Shown here piece by piece: positions 11,291 to 23,280 of a stretch of 64,000 nucleotides of DNA. The stretch spans positions 12,941,105 to 13,005,104 of the forward strand of contig NC_062232.1 in the NCBI RefSeq assembly GCF_902686445.1. Reading direction: 5' to 3'. Every line of letters begins with the position of its first letter. Position 1 is the first letter of the stretch. The stretch is from Sciurus carolinensis (lineage: Eukaryota; Chordata; Mammalia; Rodentia; Sciuridae). The position numbers and the translations under genes are program-made. The notes beneath the pieces were generated by a model. The model ran no database searches. It was not told the origin of the DNA and was given only the letters and a program-made list of their open reading frames with translations.

Positions 11291-12326
11291 AATTAGATAT
11301 GTAGATTTGGCTATATTAATAGAGGGATTATAGGAAGAACAAAAAGTGTGTTATTTTGTGATTCCCTTGTGTACATTATCCTTTTCAACTTTGTCGAACT
11401 GGAGCATGCATATAAATGAAAGATAAGCATGATGAGGAGGTAAGAAATGACCTATGGGGAGGATGTAAGCAAGAGGGCTCAGCTTAAAGAAGGAAAAACT
11501 TTGGGGTGGAATAAGAATATGCAACCTCCATCTTCAAAATCTTGAAAGTATGTTACAAGGAAGAAGATTTCATCTTATGCTGTAGAGCTCCAGAGAGCAA
11601 GTCTGTGAGCAATATTTGGGCTCAGTATAAAAAAGAACCTTTTAATCATTAGCACTTTCCCAAAGTGGAATGACTTTTCTTAAAGTCTTCTCCATCTTCA
11701 TTGGATAATGTTGATTTACCAGACAGCATCCATTTTTCTCTTTCTCTGGCTACAGAAACCCAATTTTATGGCCATATTGTCCTTATGTGATTATGAGAGA
11801 GGAGACCCCATTCTCAGCTCAAGGGATTCTGAGTAGCCCAAGCCCTTTAGCACATAGCATGGTCTTAGTAGCTGTTACTGGTCCAGAGATTGATACATAG
11901 GCTAAGTTGGCCCAATCATACTTAAAGAAAGATCTTGTATTTTATGGTTGGAGGAAAGGTTTTCCCTTTCTCCTGCTGGGCATATGTCAGGACACATTAA
12001 TCTTGACTGTCACTGGCCGGCCTCTTCAGGAATTCTAGACTGTAGATAATCATGTGGTAGGTTGACCACCAACCCAGAATACCTGTGTTAGATGGTTACA
12101 TAAGAAATGTACTTCTATTTTTTAAACGATTAGACCTTGGGACTTGTTTGCTGTTGTAGTTAGCACTGTGCTAATACATCTCCGCTGTGAATGGTCTTAG
12201 TAGGAGGGCAATAGCCATCTCAGCCTCCTGCTAATATCTCATTACAGAAGCCAGAGGGGACCAGTTTCTCCTTCTTTCTGCCCCCTGGTATAGCCGAGAT
12301 ATAAATAGCCAATTAGACACTTGTTC
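11291..12326. other. Unassigned non-coding DNA
   Basis: About 1 kb with no recognised gene or repeat and no long open frame. Confidence 0.45.
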
Positions 12327-12343
12327 CTGGGATACTGAATCTT
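12327..12343. repeat. 17-bp target-site duplication, left copy
   Basis: CTGGGATACTGAATCTT is repeated without mismatch at 13742-13758 and brackets the L1 insertion. Confidence 0.95.
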
Positions 12344-13741
12344 TTAAAAAATTTTATTTGTTCCTTTTAGTTATACATGACAGTAGAATGTATTTTGACA
12401 TATCATATATACATGGAGTATAACTTCCCATTTTTGTGGTTTACATGATGTGGAGATAGTCATGTTTTCATATATGAACATAGGAAAGTTATGTCTGATT
12501 CATTCTGTCTTTCCCATTCCCATCCCACTCCCTCTTCCCCACCGTCCAATCAGGTGAACCTCCCCTCCTTGCCCCCCCCATTGTGAGTTGGCATCCACAC
12601 AGAGGAGAGAACATTGGGCCTTTGTTTTTTTGGGGGGGGATTGGCTTATTTCACTTAGCATGATAGTCTCCAGTTCCATTTATTGGCAAATGTCATAATT
12701 TCACTCTTCTTTATGACTGAGTGATATTCCATTGTGTATATGTACTACATTTTCTTTTTCCATTCATTTGTTGAAGGGCACTTAGGTTTATTCCATAGCC
12801 TTGCTATTGTGAATTGAGCTGCTACAAATATTGATGTGGCCTCATCACTATAGTATGCTGATTTTAAGTCCTTTGGGTAAATACCAAGGAGTGGGATAAG
12901 TGGGTCAAATGGTGGCTCCATTCCAAGTTTTCTGAGGAATCTCCACACTGCTTTCCAGAGTGTTTGCACCAATTTGCAGCCCCACCAGCAATGTATGAGT
13001 GTACTTTTTTCCCTAGATCCTCACCTATACTTATTATTGCTTGTATCCTTGTTAATTGCCCTTCTGACTGCAGTGAGATGAAATCTCAGTGTAGTTTTAA
13101 TTTGTATTTCTCTAATTACTAGTGATATTGAACATTTTTTCATATATTTGTTGACTAATTGTTATGGTTTGGATATGTGGTGACCCCCAAAACCTCACAT
13201 GCTAGCCAATGCAAGAAAGTTCAGAGGAGAAATGATTGGGTTATAGTCTTAACAATCAGTGCATTGATCCCTGATGGCATCAACTGAGTGGTAACTGGAG
13301 GCAGGTGGGGTGTGGCTGGAGGAAGTGGTTCATTGGGGGTGTGGCTATGGGGTATATATTTTGAACCTGGGGAGCAGAGTCTCTCTCTGCTTCCTGATTA
13401 TCATGTGAGCTGCTTCCCTCTGCCATACACTTTCATCATGATGTTCTGCCTCACCTTGAGCCCCGAGGAATGGAGTCAGCCTTCTATGGACTAAGACCTC
13501 TGAAACTGTGAGTCTTCTAATAAACTTTTCCTCCCCTAAAATTGTTCTGGTCAGATTCTTTGGTTGTAGCAGCGAAAAAGCTGACTAAAACACTGATCAT
13601 ATTTCTTCTGTCAAGTACCTGTTCAGTTCCTTTGCCAATTTACTGATTCATTTATTTGTTTTTTTGGGTGTTAAGTATTTTGAGTTCTTTATATATCCTG
13701 GAGATTAATGCTGTGTCTGAGGTGCAGGTGGCAAAGATTTT
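12344..13741 (-). mobile_element. 5'-truncated sciurid L1, minus strand
   Basis: The left edge is a T-rich tail followed by the reverse complement of the L1 3' end also seen at 32.7 and 58.2 kb (AGTTATACATGACAGTAGAAT). Inside, the minus strand still encodes part of the ORF2 C-terminus. The 75-codon frame at 12745-12972 includes [20 protein letters not shown]. The insertion ends in the ORF2 region, so most of the element was never copied. A solo LTR interrupts it, and without that insert about 960 bp of L1 remain. The perfect 17-bp TSD proves a single target-primed insertion. Confidence 0.93.
13160..13592 (+). mobile_element. MaLR-like solo LTR nested in L1
   Basis: It starts TGTTATGGTTTGGATATG and ends CTGACTAAAACA, with a TATATA string at 13353-13358 and an AATAAA at 13519-13524 as in an LTR promoter and poly(A) signal. 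The 5 bp on each side are CTAAT and CTGAT, a TSD with one change. The interrupted L1 reads through if the LTR is removed. Homologous copies lie at 52924 and, reversed, at 61168. Confidence 0.88.
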
Positions 13742-13758
13742 CTGGGATACTGAATCTT
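13742..13758. repeat. 17-bp target-site duplication, right copy
   Basis: Same sequence as 12327-12343, followed by AAAAAGG. On the minus strand this gives a TTTTT/AAG junction, the type of site cut by L1 endonuclease. Confidence 0.95.
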
Positions 13759-16559
13759 AAAAAGGAGTGCAAAGATGTAGGAGAGCATTCAGAATGAAAT
13801 ATTTAGCAGGGTAACAAAAACTTGAGGAAAATGTATGATATGTGTGGCAATCAGGTCTTACCAGTGGTTTCTGCTGCTTTAGGAGGACCCTTGGTCTTAC
13901 CAGTTGTCCAAGCCTTGTCCTCCAACTTCTTAGTTCCTGATAGCCTGATAATTAATTCTTCCTTTGCTTAAGATAATCAAAGTTTTTTTCTTGAAATCAT
14001 TTGATGGTGTTTTAATTATTTCTCATAAAAGAGGACCATCTCAAACTCATTTTGTTTAATACGTGAAGATTTTCTCTTTCAAAATTCTGCATTTGACCTG
14101 CTATCTTAGATTCATGATCTAATAGCGATTGAGGTTGGCACTACTCAATTTCCTCTTTTCATGGACCGTCTGTCCAGATAATCAAGTAGTTTGCTCTTTC
14201 CTTTTGTCAACAGTTTGGTCTCTCTCCTGCTAGCTTTCGGCACTACTTTTCCTCTCTTGCCTTACTTAAAGATTGTTCACACCTGTGCATTTTTGTGGCA
14301 TTTGTACTTGCTAACCATTTCTAGCACTGAGCTGTATCTAATTAGTAATCTGTAACATTGTTTCAGAAAGGGGAAGGGCAGAGTTGGCAGAAAAAGCACT
14401 GGGCCCATTGTCCCAGAGACTTACTTTGGTTACTTAAGAGATACATGTCCTTGGACTGATCATTGAATTCTCCCTGAAACTTGTTTTGCAAATGACAGCA
14501 GCTAATTAAAAGTCACATGGCTAGAGAAATACAGTTGGAGGGAAGGTAGGAAAGTGTGGAGGTAGGAAATCCACAGCTTTGCCTGGAGGTCAGGCTGTGA
14601 GAGCCAGGAGCCAGGGAGGGACTATTCATTGGTGCACGCAGACTCGCACCAGCTGATGAAAGCACACAATGCTATTTTTCTTTTTCAGCTGGTTTTATAC
14701 TTTTGATGCATCCTTGAGGCAGTGGCCCTGCCTCAGTATTTTTTCCACCACTCGCATATCATATACACAATGACAACTTTGAAACCCCACTACAAGGTTT
14801 TCCATTACTCAATTTAATTTCTTATCTAGGAATTCTTCTGCAACACCTCTGCTTAGCTGTTTATATTTGGGGTTGAACTGCATTAAAAACTCCATTCCAC
14901 TTCCCAGAGATATCCTGGGGACCAGACGTCATGACCTCCAGCCCTGAGCCTCAGTTTTGTCTGTCAAGTGAGGTGGCTTCACTGAAGATCTCAGGGTTTC
15001 CTATCCAGTCCCAACCCACTGTGATGCTTGAAAATGATCTTGTGACTCCTGAGCATCAGCTTAGATTCTGAATGGAATTAGTTCAACCTCCTCAGCCTTC
15101 TGTTTTGGCTAATGAACTACCTAGGTTGATTTTTGGTACATTGGGTACGTGGTTCAACAAATTGACCACAAACTGGGCCTCCTTCATGAGCCCCCAGGAG
15201 GTGAAGACTCACCGTCCAGCTACTTTTGTCTTCTCACTGTTCTTTCTCTTCAGCAGCTTCATGTATACTTCTGCCTTTTCCCTTTCCTTCTCAAACGCCA
15301 GGGAAGAAGACTTCTGCCTGGAGTTTTGGTCTCCTTGAAAACCACCTCTCCCTCACATCACTGGGGTGGAGCTTGTTGTCATGGTAACCTGTGGCTGAAG
15401 GCTCTGAGAGTCACATAAATCCAGCCAAATGGACTCACATGGGTGGCCACACAAGGTCAGGACAGAACATTTCTCCAAACCTGGAGATTTGCTAATAGGA
15501 AACAGTATTTAGCTCCTCTGATAATTTGTAACAAAATTTCCCTTTTGTTTTCTTGCAGGTCACTTGACAAAATAGAGGACTAGTGTCAATTTATTTTACT
15601 TTGGTTACCTTTTCTAAGGCTTTTACAGATAGATGCATTTATCCTAGGCCACATTTTGATTTTGAAAATACTGTTTTCTCTTCTAAATATATTCTGAGTC
15701 TTTCCACTTGAGTCAAAAGGGAAAAAGCAGGAAACACAAACTTAAATAACTAATAATATTCAAATAATAAATATTCTGAGCAGTATCCCTTCCCAGCACA
15801 CCTATAAACATGCAGCACCTACATTCCCCCTTTATCTACCTTTTCATAGAATCAGATGAACTGTGAAGAAAAAAAGCAATGTGCCCTGCAGAGTTTGGAA
15901 AATGTTGGGCTAAGTCTTCCTTTTGATCACTACGCAAGGTCCAAGGCCAAGTAGAGAAGTAGCTGGTTAAGGACAATATGGTACCATAAGGAGGTGGATG
16001 GTTATTGAATGACTGAGCCAGGCCAATTCTTTTCAAGTTAAGCCTATGATAATTGAAAATAAGGAGGTTTACAATGCAGAAATGCCAGCACTTTAGGTGC
16101 CACCATGAAACATGAACAGCAGCTGGGGTCCCCAGAATGCAGGCTAGCTCTTCATCTCAGGCTTGGAATAAAAGGCATGTGACCGACTGAGACAAAGCAG
16201 GAAGGAGCCACGCACACAAGGAACTGTGGCTGGGCTGTCAGGCTGGATTTGTGTCTGCCTGAGCTGTTCTGAAAAGGTCCTCCTTTCCTGAATCACTAAG
16301 ACCACAGACAATAGAGGGACAGAGTGGTGACGCTCCCTGTGCTAAGCAACAGATTGGAGATGTGGGAGTGGGAATCTCCGGTCCGTTACAGATAACCACC
16401 ATTGAACCTAACCCTCATGGCCTCAGCTTACTTGGCTACTGGGGTGTTGTGATGAAAGTCCAGGCATTTTGTGGACATGGTCCAAGATAATAAGTCACCA
16501 CTGCAATGACCCTCCACTTTGGGTACAAGCCATCAACCATCATCTGTCACTGGGATTTT
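13759..16559. other. Unassigned non-coding DNA
   Basis: About 2.8 kb without a supported gene. Two overlapping frames of 88 and 89 codons (15072-15338 and 15149-15418) lie in different frames of the same stretch, with no recognised domain. No splice-site pairing or poly(A)-tailed pseudogene structure was seen. Confidence 0.45.
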
Positions 16560-16998
16560 AGCGGTAGCCTTCCACTTGGTCTCCTTGCTTTCACTCCTAC
16601 CTCTCAATAGTTTATTGGCTACCTGCACCAAAGCCAGAATGATCCTCTTAAAATACAAGTCAAGTTATATGTTCCTCCTCTAACTCAAATCCTTTAGTAG
16701 CTTCCCAATATTCTTACTATAACCTTCAAGACCCTATACCATCTGCTCCACACCCTCATTACTTCTCTAACCTCATCAATAATTTCTCCTGCTCCCTTAT
16801 TTCATTACAGGCATACTGGCCTCCTGGCTTAAACATTTCATTTCTATTCAATCTCAGAGCTTCTGCACTTGTTTTCCCCTCTGCCTGGAATAATCTTTTA
16901 CTAGTTACCTATATTACCTGTTGTTTCACCCCCTTAAGATCTTTATGTAGATACCATCTTCCCGATGGGGCCTTCCCTGGTCACCTTATTGAAAATCG
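16560..16998 (+). repeat. L2 LINE, first segment
   Basis: It has the L2 order: CTTTAGTAGCTTCCCAATA, CTTCAAGACCCTATACCATC, CTGCACTTGTTTTCCCCTCTG, CTGCCTGGAATAATC and GGGGCCTTCCCTGGTCACC. The coding capacity is lost. Confidence 0.85.
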
Positions 16999-17345
16999 CA
17001 CCTTGTGAGCTATTGCCAGAATTAGGCCACATATCAACCACCCACAAACTTGGTGATTAGCAACAAGCATTTATTTCCATACTCATGAGTTCCACTGAGG
17101 TTTGATTCATATTAGAGGAGCTCAGTTTGGGCTTACATATGCTTTAGGCTGTGGATTGGGTTCAGTCTGCTCAGTATGTTTTTACTGAGGCTTTGAATGA
17201 AGGACAGCAGCTATCAGAGGTATGCTTTTCTTGTGCTTTATCATAAAAACTCAAGATCCAAGCTAAACACTATAAGAAGTTTATTTTTGCATCACATCAC
17301 TGAAATTCTATTGGTTAAAGTAAATCATATGACCAAAGTTCAACA
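16999..17345 (+). repeat. ERVL-type LTR relic (LTR16/LTR33-like) inserted in L2
   Basis: CAAACTTGGTGATTAGCAACAAGC, TTTATTTCCATACTCATGAG and CTATTGGTTAAAGTAAATCATATGACC match the LTR16/LTR33 layout. It lies between two segments of one L2. Confidence 0.55.
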
Positions 17346-17425
17346 TTTATGAGGCAGAGAACTAAATTCTGCCCACACTGGGACAGGGAAGGTAAAGAAT
17401 ACCTACTTAACAATCATCCAGAGTA

Positions 17426-17426
<1 letters not shown>

Positions 17427-17469
<43 letters not shown>
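17427..17469. repeat. (CA)n microsatellite
   Basis: About 21 uninterrupted CA units, long enough to be length-polymorphic. Confidence 0.97.
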
Positions 17470-17472
<3 letters not shown>

Positions 17473-17696
17473 CTCTTATCTCCCACCCATCTTCATATCT
17501 TTCCCCTATGTTTTGTCTTAGGGTTTACATATGACATATTTTATTTACTCATTTTGTTATCTATCTCATTGGTTATAATGCAGACTCACTGACTGCAGGG
17601 AGTTTTGTTTGTTTTGTTTACTTCTGTGTCAATTGAGACCTTGAACAATGCCTGGCACATAGTGGATACTGAATAAATATTTATTGAATGACAGAA
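17470..17696 (+). repeat. L2 LINE, second segment and 3' end
   Basis: It continues the L2 after the LTR: TATCTATCTCATTGG, GACTGCAGGGAGTTTTG, then AATGCCTGGCACATAGTGG and CTGAATAAATATTTATTGAATG at the terminus. Confidence 0.8.
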
Positions 17697-17721
17697 TAAA
17701 TAAATAAATAAATAAATAAAT
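17695..17721. repeat. (AAAT)n tetranucleotide repeat
   Basis: Seven AAAT units directly after the L2 3' end, probably grown from its A-rich tail. Confidence 0.9.
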
Positions 17722-17824
17722 CCACCTATTACCAGTGAGGACTCATTAAAGGAAGTTCAGAAATGAATTCTGGGATCTTGTAGCCTTCTGAATAGGGGAA
17801 TAGACTGATTTTACATTATATTTA

Positions 17825-18200
17825 CCACCCATGACCTCAAATACCACCATCATCGACATCATTATCATCTCCATCACTATCATCATTATTATTGCCATCA
17901 TAATCCCCATTAATGTCACCACTACTACCATTTTCTCACTGTCATCATCACTGTCACTATTATCATCATTACCTCTAGCACATCCCCACCAGCACTACCA
18001 CAATCACAACAACTACCATTACCACCTTTACTGCATCACCATCAATATATCACAAGTATACTTCTACTACCATCAGTGCCACCAATGCTATCATTATAGT
18101 CACCACCTCTACCACCTCATTGTCACCAGTCATTACCATCCCATACCTACACTATAACCTCAACATTCTCACCTCATTACTACCATTACCACCATTACTA
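17825..18200. repeat. ATC/ACC/ATT-rich trinucleotide-like tract
   Basis: About 375 bp of degenerate triplets (CATCATCG, ATTATCATC, CACCACTACTACC and similar) with almost no G on the plus strand. It keeps a 108-codon Ile/Thr/His-rich frame open on one strand and a Met/Val/Ile-rich frame on the other. Both are by-products of the composition, not genes. Confidence 0.85.
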
Positions 18201-20969
18201 ACATTCTTTCTATTATTGCCATTAGATAGTCATGTTTGACAGTGATACTGTCTCCACGTAGCTCTCAACAAACTAACTGCAGTACAGGAAGCAGAAGAAA
18301 TGACCATTTTGTTCTAGTGGGCTAGCTGCAATGAAAAAAAACCTCAATCCAAGAAAAATTTCTTAAGAGCTCCAGAGTAAATCTAAAACAATTATACAAT
18401 TGATACTTACTACAACTTCAGAAACGCTACCTACTCTTTTGGAGGTCTGCAGAGATTGTCAAACCTCCAATTTCACCTCTTAAGTGGTGCTGAAATTGTC
18501 TTCATCTCCTCTTTTCTTTGTCCTTTTAGAGGGAAAAACGTTGTTTACTAAGTCATTTCTTTCACCACTTAAAGTCTATTACCTCTTGTTGCATAATAAT
18601 GAACATGTGACTTCTTGATTAATCTTTTCCATCCTGAAACAAAATCTTTTCCTGACTTGCTGCTTCTTCAGTTCTTTGTAAACACTGACTGACAAAAATG
18701 TGTGGGTGCTGGAAGGCCCCCAAATACCAGGGGTAAGAATAAAGTCCTTTAAATCTCCACTTCAGATCAGTTTTCTCTGCTTACACAGCAAGGCAGTATA
18801 GTCTTTCTCCTAGCTCTCCTTTCAAAATATCTTTCCTCTTTAAGGCCAGATTACCTTAATTTTATCTGGCCTGCAACTCTGAAATGATTTCATAAGTCTA
18901 TTTATTTTTGCTGAAGGCATCAAGTGAATTGCTTTGAAATGTGGAAATATTCAGGATATTCTACAAAAAGATCTTCCTCAAATAATATACCATACGTTGT
19001 GCAAGGGTCTGTTGAGGATGGTAGAAAGAGGGCAAATTTTATTTAATTCTTAAAAACAATTTTTCTTTGAAGGGAAAAAATTGCCACTGTTTGGCTTTGG
19101 TCCCGAACTTGCTATTATGATGAAATACCAAGAGTATAGTTTTTACTGTATACCTGATGGCAACACATCTGATTTTTATTCCATCAAATACAAAGAAAAA
19201 CCTGTATTGCTGGAGGAGGGGGATGGTTGAAAGAGGAATGTTAGAGCTTCCGGAGAAGCCTTTCTTTTTTTGTGGGCATGAGAGAATGTTCCACAGGCAG
19301 CAGGAGAAATGGAGGAAAAGGCCTATATGCTAAAAAGAGAATAAAGAGACGTTTGTGTGATGATACCCAGACAGTTATGTGATTGAGGTCTGGTGTCTGT
19401 TGTGGGCATGGGACATAAGAAGACATTGCATATCTCCAGGGCTGAAGTCAAGGGACATCACAGACCTGGCTGTTGACTCAAAACCCACTAGGTCAAATCT
19501 GCATCTGATTTTTCCAATCATTCTCTGATTCCCCTAAATTATTCTCATTTCTGGTTGGTTTGGGGCTGGGCTGACTTGGGGAAATTCCAGGCTGCTCTCT
19601 GCTGAGGGTAAGTGGGAGCCATCTCCTTCACAGAAATCCAAAAGACATCCATCCCTAACTGAAAGGAGTTTCGGGTCGTGGAAACCCTGAGTTGTAACTC
19701 TACAAATGAAGCTGGGGGAGCCGCTGGTCTGTGCCAAGGGAACCTCTGCTGAGCTCAGTGTTTTGCTGTATGAAGCAGGACAGCCTCTCAGCAGGGAGCC
19801 TGGGATTTGAACTTGGGATGCGCTCAGTCGATAAAAGACATTGAAAGCAGACACTTCCTGTGAAGTGATTCAGTTTCAACTAAACAGTGTTCAGTTTATA
19901 GTTTCTTTGGATCCAAAGAGAATTTTCATCTGCTTGGATGGTAACAAGATCTCTAAGTAGGGATGCACAGACATTTGTAGAGGAGTGGGAAGGAAAAGGG
20001 CAGAGAAATAGGAGTGTCTTGTGAGTGAGGCTGTGGCCCTAGTTCCTTATCCTGCAGGGCTGTTGGTGAAAACAGCTCAGAAGTGGATCTGGACTCCAGT
20101 AGTATTGATTATTTTGTGGACTGTCCTGAGAAGGGCACAGCTGAAAGAGGTTGGCCTGTCATGCTTCCCAGGAAGCAGAGTCTGATGCAGAGATTCAAGA
20201 GCAGAGACTTTAATAGGGGTGCTCTCAGAAGCAACACCTGTGAAAGAAAAGAAAGGATTAAGCTGGGGAGAACTTGAGCCACAGTGCAGTGGCAACAAAG
20301 GCCTCTGTTGATCCTATGGAGAGCTCTGGAGCATTAACCAGTTATTAGATGTGGGTGCCCCCAGTAAAGGGGCACTGCTTTTGCAGAGGCAAATTTCTTC
20401 CACCAATGGGAAAATGCTAGGCTGCTAACACTCCAGGCAGCTTGGGGCAATGAGTACTTCAGTCCCAAAGGGAGGATCAGGATGGCATGTCACAGCATCC
20501 TCTACATTGAACTGAAAAGAGAACCAAACAATTTTCTCAGGAAAGGAGCCACTGATAGATGACATACTAACTTACTCTTTTTAATATCAATTTTAATCAA
20601 TTACAAATTTTCAGTGCTTACTAGGATCAAGGCATTGGAGATACACAGATGAACAAGACAGGATTCCTACCTCTGAGAGACCCTGGTCTTGTGGAAAGAC
20701 AAGTATATTAGAAATTATCACTGATCAACATGATTACCAAGGCACTGAACAGGTAGAATGGGGTACAGATGGTGTTGCCAGTTTAATTAATTTGTAATAC
20801 TCAACTTTTGTACAGCATTAGCCTACTGATCATATATACAAAATAAACACATTGTACTTTAGAAAAACAACATTTCCTGAAATTTCCCCTTTTCCTATTC
20901 ATTATGAAGAAGAAACTCACCTGAGTGACAATGCAATTGTTTGACAATATCAAATAATCAAATTATTCT
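18201..20969. other. Unassigned non-coding DNA
   Basis: About 2.8 kb. The part at 20130-20510 looks like an old interspersed repeat (CAGGAAGCAGAGTCTGATGC and CAGCTTGGGGCAATGAGTAC), but I cannot name it. The 106-codon minus frame at 19534-19854 has no recognised domain. Confidence 0.4.
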
Positions 20970-20985
20970 CAAAAACACTCAGACT

Positions 20986-21104
20986 ATGGTATGAATCTGC
21001 ATTGTGTACAACCATAGAAATGAAATGATGTACCCCATTTGTGTACAGTGAATCAAAATGCAGTCTGTAAAAAAAAAAAAAGCTAAATAAAAAATTAAAA
21101 AAAA
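20986..21104 (+). mobile_element. Very short 5'-truncated L1 3' end
   Basis: CATTTGTGTACAGTGAATCAAAATGCAGTCTG is the sciurid L1 3' terminus (compare 32668-32693), followed by an A-rich tail. Flanks CAAAAACACTCAGACT (20970-20985) and CAAAAAACCTCAGACT (21105-21120) form a near-perfect TSD. Confidence 0.88.
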
Positions 21105-21120
21105 CAAAAAACCTCAGACT

Positions 21121-21699
21121 TCCTTTTGAATAAATGAATGGTGACTGAAATGTGAAAAAAGGAAGGGAGATGGGAGATGGGTGAAAATTAGGAAAGGAAT
21201 AAAAAGAAATCATATATTAATTTTGATGCTTCTCCATGTGTATACATGTGAAAAACTATGAGTTCATACTGACATTTCCTTCAACCCAGAACTACAGGCC
21301 TCATTCTAGTCTTTCTTATTTGCAATTCCTTTCCTCAACAGCGAGAAACCTGGTTCTCATTATTCACAATAAATTTATATATTTGCTTCCATCCTAGTAT
21401 ACACATAAGTAGTTTCAAAATTGCTAATCCAAATTCCCATGAAAAACAATTTGCTAACTAGAGAACAATATACAGTTCTTGCTGTCCTTAACCTGACAGT
21501 ATACAATCAATCAACTGTTTAACAAAGTTACTTAAATTAGTTCTTTTCCCTTCAGCGTGATTATATTGTTCACTAGTAACACAATTAGACTCATTTGTTA
21601 CTGACTGTATTGCATTTCAGATTCTTTTCACATCCTGCATTTAATTATTTTTAAGGATATGCAAAACATTAACAGTTCTGAAAGCCAGAACTAAAAAAA
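21121..21699. other. Unassigned non-coding DNA
   Basis: AT-rich, no recognised gene or repeat. Confidence 0.4.
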
Positions 21700-23270
21700 A
21701 ATGTATATTTATACAAGTGTCACTTTCCTCTCATCTCTACTTCCCTATTCCCATTCCCCCATTTTTTCTTCTTTGTGCCCACCCACCTCCTCTGGTTACC
21801 CAATCTCTTCAATTTCTGGTATACCCTTTCTGTATTTCTTCTGCACAATTGAGCAGATACCTGGCTATTTTCTTATATCCCCTTCTTTCTTACATAAAGT
21901 ATAGCATGCTAATCTTGCAATTTCCTTTTTTCACTTACAATTATGTCTTGGACATCACTCATCAGTTCCTAGAGATATTTATCATTCTTATTTTTACATC
22001 TTCCTAGTACTTCATGAGTAGGCCCTCCACTTATTTATTCAGTCACTTTCTCATGTATCAGTATTTACATTATTTCCAATATTTTGCAGTTACAAATGAT
22101 GCCATAATAAACTTCTTGCATATGTGTTTCTGTACTGTTGAGGGCATTTCCCAGAAAAGATCTTGTTGGGTCAAAAGGTAACTTGCCTTTGCAATTCTGT
22201 ACATATTGCAATAGTCCCTTTGGAAGGGTTGTGGCAGTTTGCATGCCTACCAGGAACGGACAAGAGTGCCTGTTTCCCACAGCCTTGCCAACACAATTTG
22301 TTCTCATACTTTTTAAGTTTTACCAATCTGATACATGAAAAGTGGTATCTTAGTGTTGCTTTATTTTCTCTAATTATGAGTGAGTTTGGACATTTTTCTT
22401 ATGTTTAAGGACCATTTTTGTGAATTTGCGAATTCTCTGTCATGTCTTTTTTTAACTTTTCCATCAGAATTTTTTGCCCCTTGTCCTTCATTTTGTAGTT
22501 GAGATTAAAAGAAACTTATTTAAATATATAATACAACATGTGCCATTTTAACCACTTTAACTGTATAATTAGGTGACATTAAATACATTCCTAATGTTGT
22601 GCAACCATGTTTCCAAAGCTTTTCCATCACCCCAAAGAGGAATCCTATAACTATTAAGCAATAACTCTTCATTTTGTTCTTCCCTCAGCACCTTCTCTCT
22701 CAATTTCTGAATTGCCTCTATATTAGGAATATTAATGCTTTTCTTCTGTGACATATTTGAAAATTCTATTCTCCATTTGTCAGTTGTTTTTTGACTTTGT
22801 TTATAGGGTTTTTAGCCATGTGAAAATATTATTTTGTGTAATCAAATTTGTCAACCTTGTGAGGCTTAGTTAGAAAGCTTTTCCCTATACCCAAGTATAG
22901 ATTAATTCACTCATATTTTCTTCAAGAAAAAAATATGGTTTCATTACTTTATATTTATGTTTCTGATCTATTTGAGCTTATGTTTGTTAAGGTATGAGGT
23001 ATGGATCTAATTTTATCTTTTTCTCATGACTAACCAATTGTCCCAATCTTGCTTGCTAATAGTATGTTCTGTACTGATTTATAATACCATGTCCATTTAC
23101 ATGCCAAGATCCTATACATGTTTGATTGTGACTAAGATTGCATTGATTTTTACATATAGCTTACTAATTTTGACAGTAATTCTGGAAGAAGTGAATTGTT
23201 TTCTAGGCTCAACAAATTGTTTTATTGAAAGGAACTCCAGAGGTCATCTAGAGTTCTTCTTATAATTTTC
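21700..23270 (-). repeat. Ancient L1 (L1M-type), minus strand, 3' UTR and flanking parts
   Basis: Plus-strand text typical of antisense old L1: TCTTGTTGGGTCAAAAGGTAA, GGCAGTTTGCATGCCTACCAG, CCACAGCCTTGCCAACAC and GTGTTGCTTTATTTTCTCTAATT. Then comes the 3'-UTR-like AACATGTGCCATTTTAACCAC and GTTGTGCAACCATGTTTCC. Later GACTAACCAATTGTCCCAATC resembles another old L1 stretch. No open frame survives. Confidence 0.7.
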
Positions 23271-23280
23271 AAGATAAAGG

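Noticed and set aside
15072..15418. Overlapping 88- and 89-codon ORFs
   Set aside because: Different frames of the same stretch with neither showing a domain.
17427..17469. CRISPR-like or regulatory repeat array
   Set aside because: A plain CA microsatellite in mammalian DNA. No spaced direct repeats anywhere in the window resemble a CRISPR array.
17831..18157. 108-codon Ile/Thr/His-rich ORF and an opposing Met/Val-rich ORF
   Set aside because: Both result from the triplet-like, G-poor simple repeat. Low complexity on both strands is not coding evidence.
19534..19854. 106-codon minus-strand ORF
   Set aside because: No recognisable family and no supporting signals.
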